Shown here one piece after another: positions 26,971 to 35,210 of a stretch of DNA of 54,210 nt. How positions within the stretch are numbered: position 1 is the first letter of the stretch; each line of letters opens with the position of its first letter. Below the pieces are notes generated by a model that was not told where the DNA came from, made no database searches, and saw only the letters and a list, made by a program, of their open reading frames with translations. Position numbers and translations under genes: made by a program. This stretch comes from Opitutaceae bacterium (lineage in GTDB: Bacteria; Verrucomicrobiota; Verrucomicrobiia; Opitutales; Opitutaceae), in the NCBI GenBank assembly GCA_947474995.1, contig CANJNJ010000012.1:1-54210 (forward strand), read 5' to 3'.

Positions 26971-28272
26971 CTACTTTGGCGGCGCAAACAACTTCTTCTG
27001 CCACGCCTTGTAGGCTGTCAGCACCGCGGCGGGTCGCGAGTTAAACCAGCCATAGCCCTTGCGGCGTTCGTTGAGCAGTTCCGTGACCCGGTAGTGGATA
27101 GCGCGATCCCGTTCGCCGAAAATCGGTTTGCCCGTACCAATTTCATAGAATCGGGCCCAGAGGTCCGGCGCGCCTTCGCGGAGCACCAGGCCACTGCCCG
27201 TGGTGAGTTCGCGATCCCAAACGACCCCATGCAGCACCCGGCTGGCAAACCACGCGGTGGCTCCATCGAGCGCGGTCATGATTTCGGGCGTGGGATTGGA
27301 CACGGTCAGCAGGAATTGCACGATGCCGGCGCTTTCCGAAGTACATTCGGCCACGGGTTCGAAGTTGCGCGCCGCACACGGTTGCAGGGTTAACGGATCG
27401 TATTGCTGACTCCAAACCGACCGGTGGCCCCCGGGCAAGTGCAGTTGGGCCGAAAGCACGCACTGCAGGCCGCGCTGAAAGCGATCGCCCGCCTCGGTCA
27501 CCTTGCCCGCGGGCACAAAGGCAAACGAGGATTTGCCTTCGGCGATGTCGCGCAGGAGTTCCAGAATATGAACCATGGCGTCGTCGTTGAACGTGATCGC
27601 ATCGTGATATAGACCCGCGAGGGGATAGATCTGCGGAAAACCGCCGTTCGGATATTGCGCCGCAAAGACGTAATCGAGGCCGCGCAGAAACGACTCCCGC
27701 CACGCCTTGACGCGGCTCTGGTCGTCGGCCGCATTTGACACGAGGGCGAGGTAACGCAGTTCGTAAATGGTCGAGTCATTGTCGAACGTCCCCGCGCTCC
27801 ACGAATCGTGTTTGTCGTCTTTCGCCTCGCGGGCGCGCGAGTAGTCCCCGGTCTTGGTCCACCCACCCGTGACCAATTGCCAGCCAACCACGCGATCGGC
27901 GATGGTGCGCGCTTCCGGAGACGCGTACCATGAGGTCGGGGCATCGAGACGCACTCCCTGACTGTAGGTAGATGGAATCGGTGGACCGTCCGAAGGCACC
28001 GTTGACGAGTGATCGGCCAAGTCCCGAGGCGATAGAGGCCGGGCCCGCTCTTGGGAAGCTTGCCAATACGCACGCCACGGCGGTTGTTCGGCCGGCGGAA
28101 GCGCGGCGATGCGCGCCTCGGTCAAGGGCAGAAAGGCATTCGGCGCCCATTGGCGCGGAGGATCCGATTGGGTCGCGGCACCGACCGAAGGTGCCGTGAC
28201 GCCGAGACCAACGGTGAACGGAACGAAGGCCAAAAGCGAAGCGAGGCGTTGGGCGAGGGGAATCGAATTCAT
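26971..28272 (-). CDS. Secreted pectate lyase, PL10 family
   Basis: A 433-residue exported enzyme that should cut polygalacturonate by beta-elimination. Residues 1-33 look like a signal peptide ([20 protein letters not shown]...). The family stretch is clear: [46 protein letters not shown] followed by [20 protein letters not shown], then [12 protein letters not shown] and [13 protein letters not shown]. The chosen start is the ATG at 28272; the longer frame lacks a signal peptide. It stands alone on the minus strand, convergent with the zinc-ribbon gene. With the alginate-lyase-like gene it suggests use of uronic-acid polysaccharides. Confidence 0.9.
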   Translation of the reverse strand: MNSIPLAQRLASLLAFVPFTVGLGVTAPSVGAATQSDPPRQWAPNAFLPLTEARIAALPPAEQPPWRAYWQASQERARPLSPRDLADHSSTVPSDGPPIPSTYSQGVRLDAPTSWYASPEARTIADRVVGWQLVTGGWTKTGDYSRAREAKDDKHDSWSAGTFDNDSTIYELRYLALVSNAADDQSRVKAWRESFLRGLDYVFAAQYPNGGFPQIYPLAGLYHDAITFNDDAMVHILELLRDIAEGKSSFAFVPAGKVTEAGDRFQRGLQCVLSAQLHLPGGHRSVWSQQYDPLTLQPCAARNFEPVAECTSESAGIVQFLLTVSNPTPEIMTALDGATAWFASRVLHGVVWDRELTTGSGLVLREGAPDLWARFYEIGTGKPIFGERDRAIHYRVTELLNERRKGYGWFNSRPAAVLTAYKAWQKKLFAPPK

Positions 28273-28397
28273 GGCGAGGCCCCAAAGTAGCACCACCACG
28301 TGGGTCGGTCCAATGGCAAACCGGCGAAGGGGCCTGCTCAGATGCTGTCAGGCACTTTGGGTGTCGATTACTTGGAACGCAGACCGCGGCATCGGCT

Positions 28398-28447
28398 GAC
28401 GCCAGTCGAAGACTGGCGCTACGTAGCGCCGGTCTTCGACTGGCGTC
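28398..28447. repeat. 50-bp near-perfect palindrome
   Basis: Two 25-base arms meet at GCTAC|GTAGC with no spacer and differ at one position, which still gives a G-T wobble. Each arm carries GTAGCGCC-GGTCTTCGACTGG. It is built from two GTAGCGCCGGT family units in opposite orientation. Confidence 0.9.
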
Positions 28448-28499
28448 GGTTGGCCCAGCAGAGGCGAAGACGAAAAAGTTCATAGACAGCCTCTGCGTT

Positions 28500-28570
28500 G
28501 TATCCCGCTTCGGGCGAAGCGGGACGCGGTCACGGACCGAAGGCCGTCCCTGCTCTTCCGAGCAGGGCTA
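28500..28570. repeat. Compound three-hairpin repeat
   Basis: Three adjacent stems: TCCCGCTTCG with CGAAGCGGGA (28503-28524), GGAC with GTCC around 28534-28549, and CCCTGCTC with GAGCAGGG (28548-28567, loop TTCC). GTA and TAC bound the unit. It looks like a mobile or spread intergenic repeat. Confidence 0.75.
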
Positions 28571-28691
28571 CGCCAACCCGGGTTTCTTCCCGCCCGGAGC
28601 AAAACGCGTTTTGCGGTGGGGGCTGCAACGTTCCGGCTCAGAGAGTACGGGCCAGGCTGGACGAATGGAAAATGTTGCTCACCGTTTCCGG

Positions 28692-29678
28692 ATGCAACTC
28701 ACCGGTTTCCACCACCTCACCGCGGTCACCGCCGATGCCCCGCGCAATCATGACTTCTACACACGCACGCTCGGACTGCGCCTCGTGAAGAAAACCGTCA
28801 ACCAGGACGACGTGTCAGCCTATCACCTGTTTTACGCTGACGGCAAAGCGTCACCGGGGACGGACATCACATTTTTCGACTGGCCGGTCGGTCGGGAGCG
28901 GCGCGGCACGCATAGCATCGTCCGCACGGGCATGCGGGTGGCGGAAGAAGCCAGCCTGGGCTGGTGGGCGGAGCGATTTGACGAACTCAAAGTCAGCCAT
29001 TCCGCCGTCGTCACCCGCGACGGGCGCGCGACGCTGGACTTCGAGGACTTCGAGGGCCAGCGGCTCAGCCTCGTCGTGGATGAAACCAAGGGCGAAGCGA
29101 ATCCTTGGGAGCACAGCCCCGTCCCGGCCCAGCATCAAATCCGCGGCCTCGGGCCGATCACGATGAGCGTTCCCACGCTCCAGCCGACGGATGTCGTCGT
29201 GACGAAGGTCATGAACATGCGCCGGGTCCGGGAGTATAAAGGCGCCGGCGAGGGGAAGGCCGCCGTCACCCATGTTTACCAAATGGGGGCCGACCCTTCG
29301 ACGGGCTCAGGGCAGGTCGGCCCCGCCGCGGAACTGCACGTTTTGATCGAACCCGACGCGCGACCGGCGGGTTCGGGCGCCGGCGGAGTACATCACGTCG
29401 CCTTTCGCACGCCGAACGTCGATCAGTTTGAAGCCTGGGCGGAGCGGCTCGTTAAACTCGGGATGCGTTCCAGCGGGCCGGTCAATCGCTACTATTTTCA
29501 GAGCCTCTATTTTCGCGAACCCAACGGGATCTTGTTCGAAATCGCGACGGACGGCCCCGGCTTCGCAGCTGACGAGCCGATGGACTCACTCGGACAGCGG
29601 CTGGCCTTGCCGCCGTTTCTCGAGCCCCGCCGGGCGGCCATCGAGGCCGGGCTGAAGCCGTTGGCGACGGGGAGCTGA
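28692..29678 (+). CDS. VOC-family (glyoxalase-fold) ring-cleaving dioxygenase-like protein
   Basis: A 328-residue protein of two tandem glyoxalase-fold modules, like the MhqO/PcpA/LinE group that open hydroquinone rings. The substrate here is unknown. The N-terminal module starts [20 protein letters not shown] with a candidate His metal ligand, then [14 protein letters not shown] and ITFFDWP. The C-terminal module has [12 protein letters not shown] with a second His and [14 protein letters not shown] with the Glu. Between them [10 protein letters not shown] is encoded by a repeat-like sequence (29293-29322). The start is the ATG at 28692, directly before the family sequence. Confidence 0.85.
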   Translation: MQLTGFHHLTAVTADAPRNHDFYTRTLGLRLVKKTVNQDDVSAYHLFYADGKASPGTDITFFDWPVGRERRGTHSIVRTGMRVAEEASLGWWAERFDELKVSHSAVVTRDGRATLDFEDFEGQRLSLVVDETKGEANPWEHSPVPAQHQIRGLGPITMSVPTLQPTDVVVTKVMNMRRVREYKGAGEGKAAVTHVYQMGADPSTGSGQVGPAAELHVLIEPDARPAGSGAGGVHHVAFRTPNVDQFEAWAERLVKLGMRSSGPVNRYYFQSLYFREPNGILFEIATDGPGFAADEPMDSLGQRLALPPFLEPRRAAIEAGLKPLATGS

Positions 29679-29721
29679 AAGAAATTCTTAGTGCCTTCTG
29701 GTTTCCAGAGGCACAGCGCTT

Positions 29722-29784
29722 GTCGTCCCGCCTTTAGGCGGAATCCGAATTGCTCAAACCTTCCGCCTGAAGGCGGAACTACGA
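29722..29784. repeat. CCGCCTTnAGGCGGAA inverted repeat
   Basis: CCCGCCTTTAGGCGGAA (from 29727) faces TTCCGCCTGAAGGCGGAAC (from 29761); each arm is itself a small hairpin. The unit starts with GTCGTC and ends with CTACGA. A second copy is at 46964-47026. It lies between convergent genes and may act as a two-way terminator, though no long T tract is present. Confidence 0.75.
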
Positions 29785-29801
29785 ACAGCCGGCATTCTCC
29801 G

Positions 29802-31037
29802 TCACGGCATGTTCAGTAAAAGATGCCAGCGCGCGGCCTGTAGGGCCGGGGTCGTGCCGTGCTTCTCGACCAAAGTGCGCAGCGCCGCATCATCCCAGCG
29901 TTTGGCCGCCTCGGCCGCGAGCGCGAGGATTTGGCCGCGATCGCCTTCGAGCAGGTCCTGCTTGCGCCACTTCACGGTCGGGTCGAGGTAGGGTGTCAGG
30001 TATGCCAACGCCGCGCGCAGGCTGCGACCATCGGCGCTCTGGTGCCTCCACCAGTCGACTCCCACGTGCGCGGCGAGCCGGGCATTCGTGAACATGGCCT
30101 CGAGATTCATGGTCGAATAGCCCAGTGATTTCGTGCGGGCCATTTCGCGCGGCTGCGAGCCGTCCGGCTCAATTTCGAATTCCAGCCGCTTCTTCAAACC
30201 GGCCGTCAGTATCGCCTTTGCCGTCTCGGGCTTCCCGAGCGCGAGCGCCAGGTGCGCCGCCTGCGCATCGTACCAAGTGCCGTGATTGTTTTCGGCCGCC
30301 GCCTCGTCGCGGCCGTATTTGCTGGTCGTCAGCCATTGGAAATAGGCATTGAGCCACGAGCGAAAACCGCGCGCGTCGGCCTCGCTCCAGGCCGGCGAAC
30401 CCGCGAGCAGCGCCACGGCGTCGCACAATTCGCCGAAGTGCGCGGTCTCGATGATGCCGATCCCGCGACCGGAGTTGATGCCCGGAATGTATTGGGCGAA
30501 CTCCAGCTGCGGATTCATGCGGGTCGCCGGATCAAGAAACCAGATTCGCAGCAGCTTGGCCGCGTGCGCCGCGTACGCCTCGGAGTGCGTGAAAAAATAG
30601 GCGAGCGCCAGCGTGCCCACGGTCGACTGCATGCGGACGAGCGTCGGCTTGTCCGTGCCGCGATCGACCTCGGGGTTGCGATCACCGTCGCGGCGAATGT
30701 AGGGGAGCCCGTCGGGCTTGGCCGGATCCGGCCACCAATAGGGCGCCTGGCTCAGGTAGTCGTGTTTGTCGCCGCTCGGCGGCGTCCGGGTCTTGTCCAT
30801 GACCGACACCGGCTTCACCGTTAACGCGCGCTCGGCGTCGGCGCGCAGTTGCTGGAGCGCGGGTTGTAGCGCGGCATCTCCTTTCTCGAGGCGTTGTCGA
30901 GCAACAACGAGATTTTCGGCCGAGTAACTGTAGACCTGCGGCCGCCCCAATGGGGTCGATTGATCCGCGGCATTGGCGGCGGTGGAAATTCGGGTGACCA
31001 ACCAGAGTACGAAGATAAGCAGGGAACAGGGCTTCAT
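29802..31037 (-). CDS. Secreted alginate-lyase-like polysaccharide lyase
   Basis: A 411-residue exported enzyme with an alpha-toroid alginate lyase domain. Residues 1-23 form a signal peptide (MKPCSLLIFVLWLVTRISTA). Family sequence includes TPPSGDKHDYLSQAPYWWPD, RMQSTVGTLALAYFFT, QYIPGINSGRGIGIIETAHF and ENNHGTWYDAQ, whose Asn and His are likely catalytic. The substrate could be alginate or another uronate polymer. The ATG at 31037 is chosen because it gives the signal peptide. It is divergent from the response regulator, with a 176-base gap. Confidence 0.85.
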   Translation of the reverse strand: MKPCSLLIFVLWLVTRISTAANAADQSTPLGRPQVYSYSAENLVVARQRLEKGDAALQPALQQLRADAERALTVKPVSVMDKTRTPPSGDKHDYLSQAPYWWPDPAKPDGLPYIRRDGDRNPEVDRGTDKPTLVRMQSTVGTLALAYFFTHSEAYAAHAAKLLRIWFLDPATRMNPQLEFAQYIPGINSGRGIGIIETAHFGELCDAVALLAGSPAWSEADARGFRSWLNAYFQWLTTSKYGRDEAAAENNHGTWYDAQAAHLALALGKPETAKAILTAGLKKRLEFEIEPDGSQPREMARTKSLGYSTMNLEAMFTNARLAAHVGVDWWRHQSADGRSLRAALAYLTPYLDPTVKWRKQDLLEGDRGQILALAAEAAKRWDDAALRTLVEKHGTTPALQAARWHLLLNMP

Positions 31038-31213
31038 GGTAATCGTGGACGGTCGTGGACGTAATTTCACGCCGGACACCAAGGGTAGACGAAACGGTGG
31101 TAAGCTCAACGGTGATTTGGCGGAAGAAATCTGCACAACCGTTGCCTCGCCCCGGTGAATTTCTGTCCCCTGCTTGCTCTGCGCCCCGGTTCCCGCATAC
31201 TCCACTTCTGTTC

Positions 31214-31609
31214 ATGAAGCCGCTTTCGATACTCATTGTCGACGACGAGGAGGATATTCGGGTCCTGCTCCAGAATTGGCTGCAGCCGGCCGGGCACGAA
31301 TTAAGGGAAGCCGTCGATGGCGAGAGCGCTTTCCAGCAGATCAAGCAGCATCCCTTTGACCTTGTCATCACCGATGTGCTGATGCCCAACGGCGACGGCG
31401 TCGAACTCATCGCCGGTTTGAAAAAAACGCGACCGGGCACGCGGGTGCTCGCGATCTCGGGTGGTGGTCGCTACATGGCGAGCAGCGATTGCCTGGAAAT
31501 TGCGCAGGTCTTCGGGGCGAACGCCGCCGTGCTCAAGCCGTTCACGCGCGATCAACTCATGGCCGGAATCGAGCTCGCGCTCGCGCCACCGGCGCCGCCG
31601 AGTTGGTAA
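31214..31609 (+). CDS. Single-domain response regulator
   Basis: A 131-residue CheY-like receiver with no output domain. The acidic pocket is DDEED at residues 10-14, the phospho-acceptor is D54 in VITDVLMPNGDG, the switch residue is S82 in AISGGG and the conserved Lys is K108 in VLKPFT. No histidine kinase is nearby, so its partner is unknown. It lies between the alginate-lyase-like gene and the secreted module. Confidence 0.9.
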   Translation: MKPLSILIVDDEEDIRVLLQNWLQPAGHELREAVDGESAFQQIKQHPFDLVITDVLMPNGDGVELIAGLKKTRPGTRVLAISGGGRYMASSDCLEIAQVFGANAAVLKPFTRDQLMAGIELALAPPAPPSW

Positions 31610-31712
31610 CGACGGGTGGTCCGCGCCCGATTGTACTGCGACAGTTTGTCTACCTAATTTTGGGTGGTTAGCGGGATGGATTACGGACGGATTTTACGCC
31701 TCATGGTCGGCC

Positions 31713-34700
31713 ATGAACTTTTCCGGCCATTGGGTCGTCGTACTTTGCACCAGCTTATTTTCGGCTGCCAGCGTCGTGGCGGCCAACGCCGAGCCGGCAC
31801 GGGCGCTGGTTCGGCGCGCCCCTTCCATCAATGGAACCATCGAAGGTTCCCTGCAGCTTCTGCTCGGTGAAAATGTCGCCCTGAATGGAGAGGCTCGAAT
31901 CACCGGGGATCTGTTTGTTCCCGGGACACCCTCGGTGCGGCTAAACGGCAGGCCGAGTTATGCCGGGACCATTGACGGTGCCGGCAGTGCGGCACCGTCT
32001 AACTATCGAGTTACGCTCTCGGGTGAGGCCGCGTTGCGTCAGGTCGTTCGACGCACTGACCCCGTCGTCCTCCCGCTGGTTGCGACGCCCGTCGAGCCGC
32101 TGGGAACGCGGAGCGTGACCCTCAACCGTTCGGGGCAAACCGCCGGTGATTTCAGCACGCTGCGCAACCTGACGGTCGCGGGCGATGCGGGCCAGTTCGC
32201 TCTTCCTCCGGGCCGCTACGGAAATATCACGGTCAACGGAAGCGGTGGATTGACGCTTGGGGTCGCGGGCGCTGCGCAACCGGCGGTTTACGATTTCCAG
32301 CGGCTCACGCTCAGCGGCGAAGCGAGGCTTCGCGTACTGGGACCCGTTGCAGTGACCGTGCGCGACGACGTCACGCTCAGCGGAGACGTGGGGTCCACAA
32401 ATTCTCCGTCGTGGCTGACGCTCAATATTTCCACGGGCAATTTGACGTTGAACGGTGAGTCCCACCTTTATGGCTATGTCACGGCGCCCAATGGCACGGT
32501 GACGATCGCGGGCGAAAGCCGGTTGTGGGGTGGGGTGGCCTGTGACCGACTTGCGCTCAACGGCGAAGGTGCATTGCACCTCATCGCGCGGGAGCCCAAC
32601 CAGTCACCTCAGGTTTCGCTCACCTCTCCCCCAGCAGGGGCGGCGTTCATCGCTCCGGCAGCATTTAATTTGAATGCGACCGCCGTGGACCCGGATGGCC
32701 GCGTAGTTCGCGTGGAGTTCTATCGGGGAGCCACGATCGTGGGCCAAAGCACCGCGGCGCCATTCAGTTTTTCGGTCACTAACCTGGCGCCCGGAATCTA
32801 TTCGTTTACCGCCCGGGCCATCGATGACCAAGGGGCCTCGAAGGACTCCAGCGCTGTGGTGGTCACGGTTCTGGGTAATCAGGCGCCCACGGTGGCGATC
32901 GTGGCGCCGGCCGACGGCGATCGGTTAATCGCGCCCGCCTCGGTCACGATTTCGGCCAACGCCGTGGATGCCGATGGGGTGATCGGGCGAGTGGAGTTTT
33001 TCGTGGGCGCGACCAAGATTGGAGAGGACCTCTTCGCGCCCTATTCGGCGACCCTTGGTGGACTTTCGCCCGGCCGTTACGTTCTTACGGCGCGAGCGTT
33101 TGACCAACTCGGTGCCTCGACGGTTTCGCCACCGGTGACGGTGACGGTGGATGCGCCGAACCAATCGCCGCTGGTGCAGCTCATCGCGCCGGTAAATGGG
33201 AGTGAATTCTTCGCGCCAGCCTCACTCTCGCTGGTCGCGTCGGCCTCTGATTTCGACGGCGCGATTGCGCGGGTGGAGTTCTACAGCGGCGATTCCAAGA
33301 TCGGAGAACGGACCACTACGCCGTACGAACTGAATCTTATCGGGCTGGCGGCCGGCCGCTACGCATTTACGGCTCGCGCCTACGACAACAACGATGCGGC
33401 GACGACATCCACCATCGTTCACGTCACCATAACCGCTCCAAACCAGGCTCCGGTCGTCTCGCTGACGTCTCCGACGGACGGGGCTGTGTTCATTACGCCC
33501 GCAACGCTCGTACTGTCAGCGACTGCCAGCGATCCCGACGGAGTGGTGACCAAAGTGGAGTTCTTCGACGGCGTGACGAAATTAGGGGAAGTGGCGATAG
33601 CGCCTTTTGAATTTATCTGGACCAATGTCTTGCCCGGTTCGCGGCTACTCACGGCGCGCGCCTACGACGATAAGGGTGCCGTCGCCACTTCCGCTGTGCG
33701 CCGTGTCACTGTGTCGATCGGGTTGCCGTATTTTACGGGCTTCGAGACGGCTGACGGCAACGTGCTGGGTCCCGTGGATGGTCAGGCGGGTTGGGCTTCA
33801 AGTGCCGGGGCGACGGTGGCGGACACGCTCACCTATCGAGGTGCCCAGGCGCTCTTGCTTTCCGAGGGAAGTGCGCCGGTCCAGACCACTTTAGTGTATC
33901 CGCGCAACGCGATGCAGACAAAGCGATTTACCGACTTCTTTGGACGCTTGGTTGCCGGGGCCTCGGCAATATCCGGCACTTTTGTGCGAACGGATGCGGC
34001 GGGCATTTCATTGGTCCGAACCGGTACGGACGGGGAAATTAACGTGTTCAACGGCGACGGGTCTGGCGGCGGGAGTTGGCAAGCGACGGGTTTTAAGGTA
34101 GCGCTTACGCCCGACGGTCGGGCCACGACCTGGCTACGGTTGACACTGCGGGAAGACGCGGACGTTCACCGATGGGACCTCTATGCAGACGGGCGCCTCG
34201 TGGCGTGCGATCTCGGCTTCACGCAGAACTCAGGGGCGGCGTTCTCGTCTTTTGCCTTTGTCGGGCAGGGCAGCGGGCCCTCGGCATTCGATGATCTTTA
34301 TCTGGGCATGGCTAACCCGCTTTTCGTGGACGCGGACCGGGACGGCATGGACGACGCGTGGGAAACGGCGCACGGACTCGATTCTTCGTTTAACGATCGC
34401 GACGGCGATTTGGATGGCGACGGGGTTTCCAATATCCGCGAATTCCTTTTCGGCCTGCGCCCCGATAAGGCTTCGACTTTCGATGACGGAATTTCGGACG
34501 GCCAGCGGGTGAGTCAGCACCTGAGTCTCACTGGGCCGACGAGCGACCTCACTCCTCCCGCGCCGCCGTCCGGCCTGGTGGCGAGCTTCGCCAATTCGAT
34601 GGTGGACCTCGCGTGGCTAGCCGCGACCGATGATCTCGGCGTGGCCGGTTATCGAGTTTACCGAAATGGCCAGCTGCTGAATCTCGAGGCCGTCGGGAAA

Positions 34701-35210
34701 ACGGCTTATATCGATTACTATCCGCCCGACGGCACGACCCAGGAATATGTGGTGCGGGCCGTCGATTTCGCGGGAAATCTTTCGCCGCCGAGTAATTCGA
34801 GCTTCGTTTCGGTTCCGCTGCGGGACTCGGATGGCAACGGCATGCCGGACGAGTGGCAAATCCGCTACTTCGGCCACGTCGGCGTCGCGCCGGACGCAGA
34901 TGAAGACGGCGACGGCATTGGCAATCTGCAGGAATTTAAAAATGGCAGCGATCCGACGGATTTCTACAACGCCGTCCTGCCAACACTAACTGCGCCCTAC
35001 GGCGAATTTCTTTCGCCTGAAGGAACGCTCGATTTACGCGTGACCAAACCCGACGGCGCTCCCTGGGCGAACGCTCCTGTCACGTTTCGAATTACGAGCG
35101 GCTACAACCGCCTGTCGCCCACCCCGGGCGGCATGGCGTTCCAAACCGAGGTGCACGTTCGCGGTGATTCCAGCGGTTTGGCCCGCGCGTACTTGGAGGT
35201 GCAGCCATGA
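31713..35210 (+). CDS. Large secreted multidomain protein (Ig-like, FN3, calcium repeats)
   Basis: A 1165-residue exported protein. Residues 1-24 form a signal peptide (MNFSGHWVVVLCTSLFSAA). Residues about 40-290 are repeats of the type 'LTLNGEARIxG', likely a beta-solenoid. Four Ig-like repeats of about 94 residues start at 296, 389, 483 and 577, each with an 'NQ(A/S)P' start, 'VEFY/F' and 'TARA.D'. A lectin-like beta-sandwich (about 671-870) follows, beginning YFTGFETADGN. Then come calcium-type repeats DADRDGMDDAWE and DRDGDLDGDGVSNIREFLFG, an FN3 domain (about 949-1032), another pair of Asp-rich repeats, and a C-terminal beta domain. It is probably an adhesin or surface scaffold. Its stop overlaps the next ATG. 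Confidence 0.8.
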   Translation: MNFSGHWVVVLCTSLFSAASVVAANAEPARALVRRAPSINGTIEGSLQLLLGENVALNGEARITGDLFVPGTPSVRLNGRPSYAGTIDGAGSAAPSNYRVTLSGEAALRQVVRRTDPVVLPLVATPVEPLGTRSVTLNRSGQTAGDFSTLRNLTVAGDAGQFALPPGRYGNITVNGSGGLTLGVAGAAQPAVYDFQRLTLSGEARLRVLGPVAVTVRDDVTLSGDVGSTNSPSWLTLNISTGNLTLNGESHLYGYVTAPNGTVTIAGESRLWGGVACDRLALNGEGALHLIAREPNQSPQVSLTSPPAGAAFIAPAAFNLNATAVDPDGRVVRVEFYRGATIVGQSTAAPFSFSVTNLAPGIYSFTARAIDDQGASKDSSAVVVTVLGNQAPTVAIVAPADGDRLIAPASVTISANAVDADGVIGRVEFFVGATKIGEDLFAPYSATLGGLSPGRYVLTARAFDQLGASTVSPPVTVTVDAPNQSPLVQLIAPVNGSEFFAPASLSLVASASDFDGAIARVEFYSGDSKIGERTTTPYELNLIGLAAGRYAFTARAYDNNDAATTSTIVHVTITAPNQAPVVSLTSPTDGAVFITPATLVLSATASDPDGVVTKVEFFDGVTKLGEVAIAPFEFIWTNVLPGSRLLTARAYDDKGAVATSAVRRVTVSIGLPYFTGFETADGNVLGPVDGQAGWASSAGATVADTLTYRGAQALLLSEGSAPVQTTLVYPRNAMQTKRFTDFFGRLVAGASAISGTFVRTDAAGISLVRTGTDGEINVFNGDGSGGGSWQATGFKVALTPDGRATTWLRLTLREDADVHRWDLYADGRLVACDLGFTQNSGAAFSSFAFVGQGSGPSAFDDLYLGMANPLFVDADRDGMDDAWETAHGLDSSFNDRDGDLDGDGVSNIREFLFGLRPDKASTFDDGISDGQRVSQHLSLTGPTSDLTPPAPPSGLVASFANSMVDLAWLAATDDLGVAGYRVYRNGQLLNLEAVGKTAYIDYYPPDGTTQEYVVRAVDFAGNLSPPSNSSFVSVPLRDSDGNGMPDEWQIRYFGHVGVAPDADEDGDGIGNLQEFKNGSDPTDFYNAVLPTLTAPYGEFLSPEGTLDLRVTKPDGAPWANAPVTFRITSGYNRLSPTPGGMAFQTEVHVRGDSSGLARAYLEVQP

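Larger units (their letters stand above)
28273..28691. other. Repeat-rich intergenic region
   Basis: About 420 bases between divergent genes. It contains a 50-bp near-perfect palindrome (28398-28447) and a compound hairpin repeat (28500-28570), listed separately. I see no gene in it. The promoters of the two flanking genes should be here, but I cannot place them. Confidence 0.6.

Noticed and set aside
33400-34600. Recent duplication of the Ig-like repeats by DNA copying
   Set aside because: The four repeats are similar as protein but differ a lot in DNA, so no recent tandem copying is visible.
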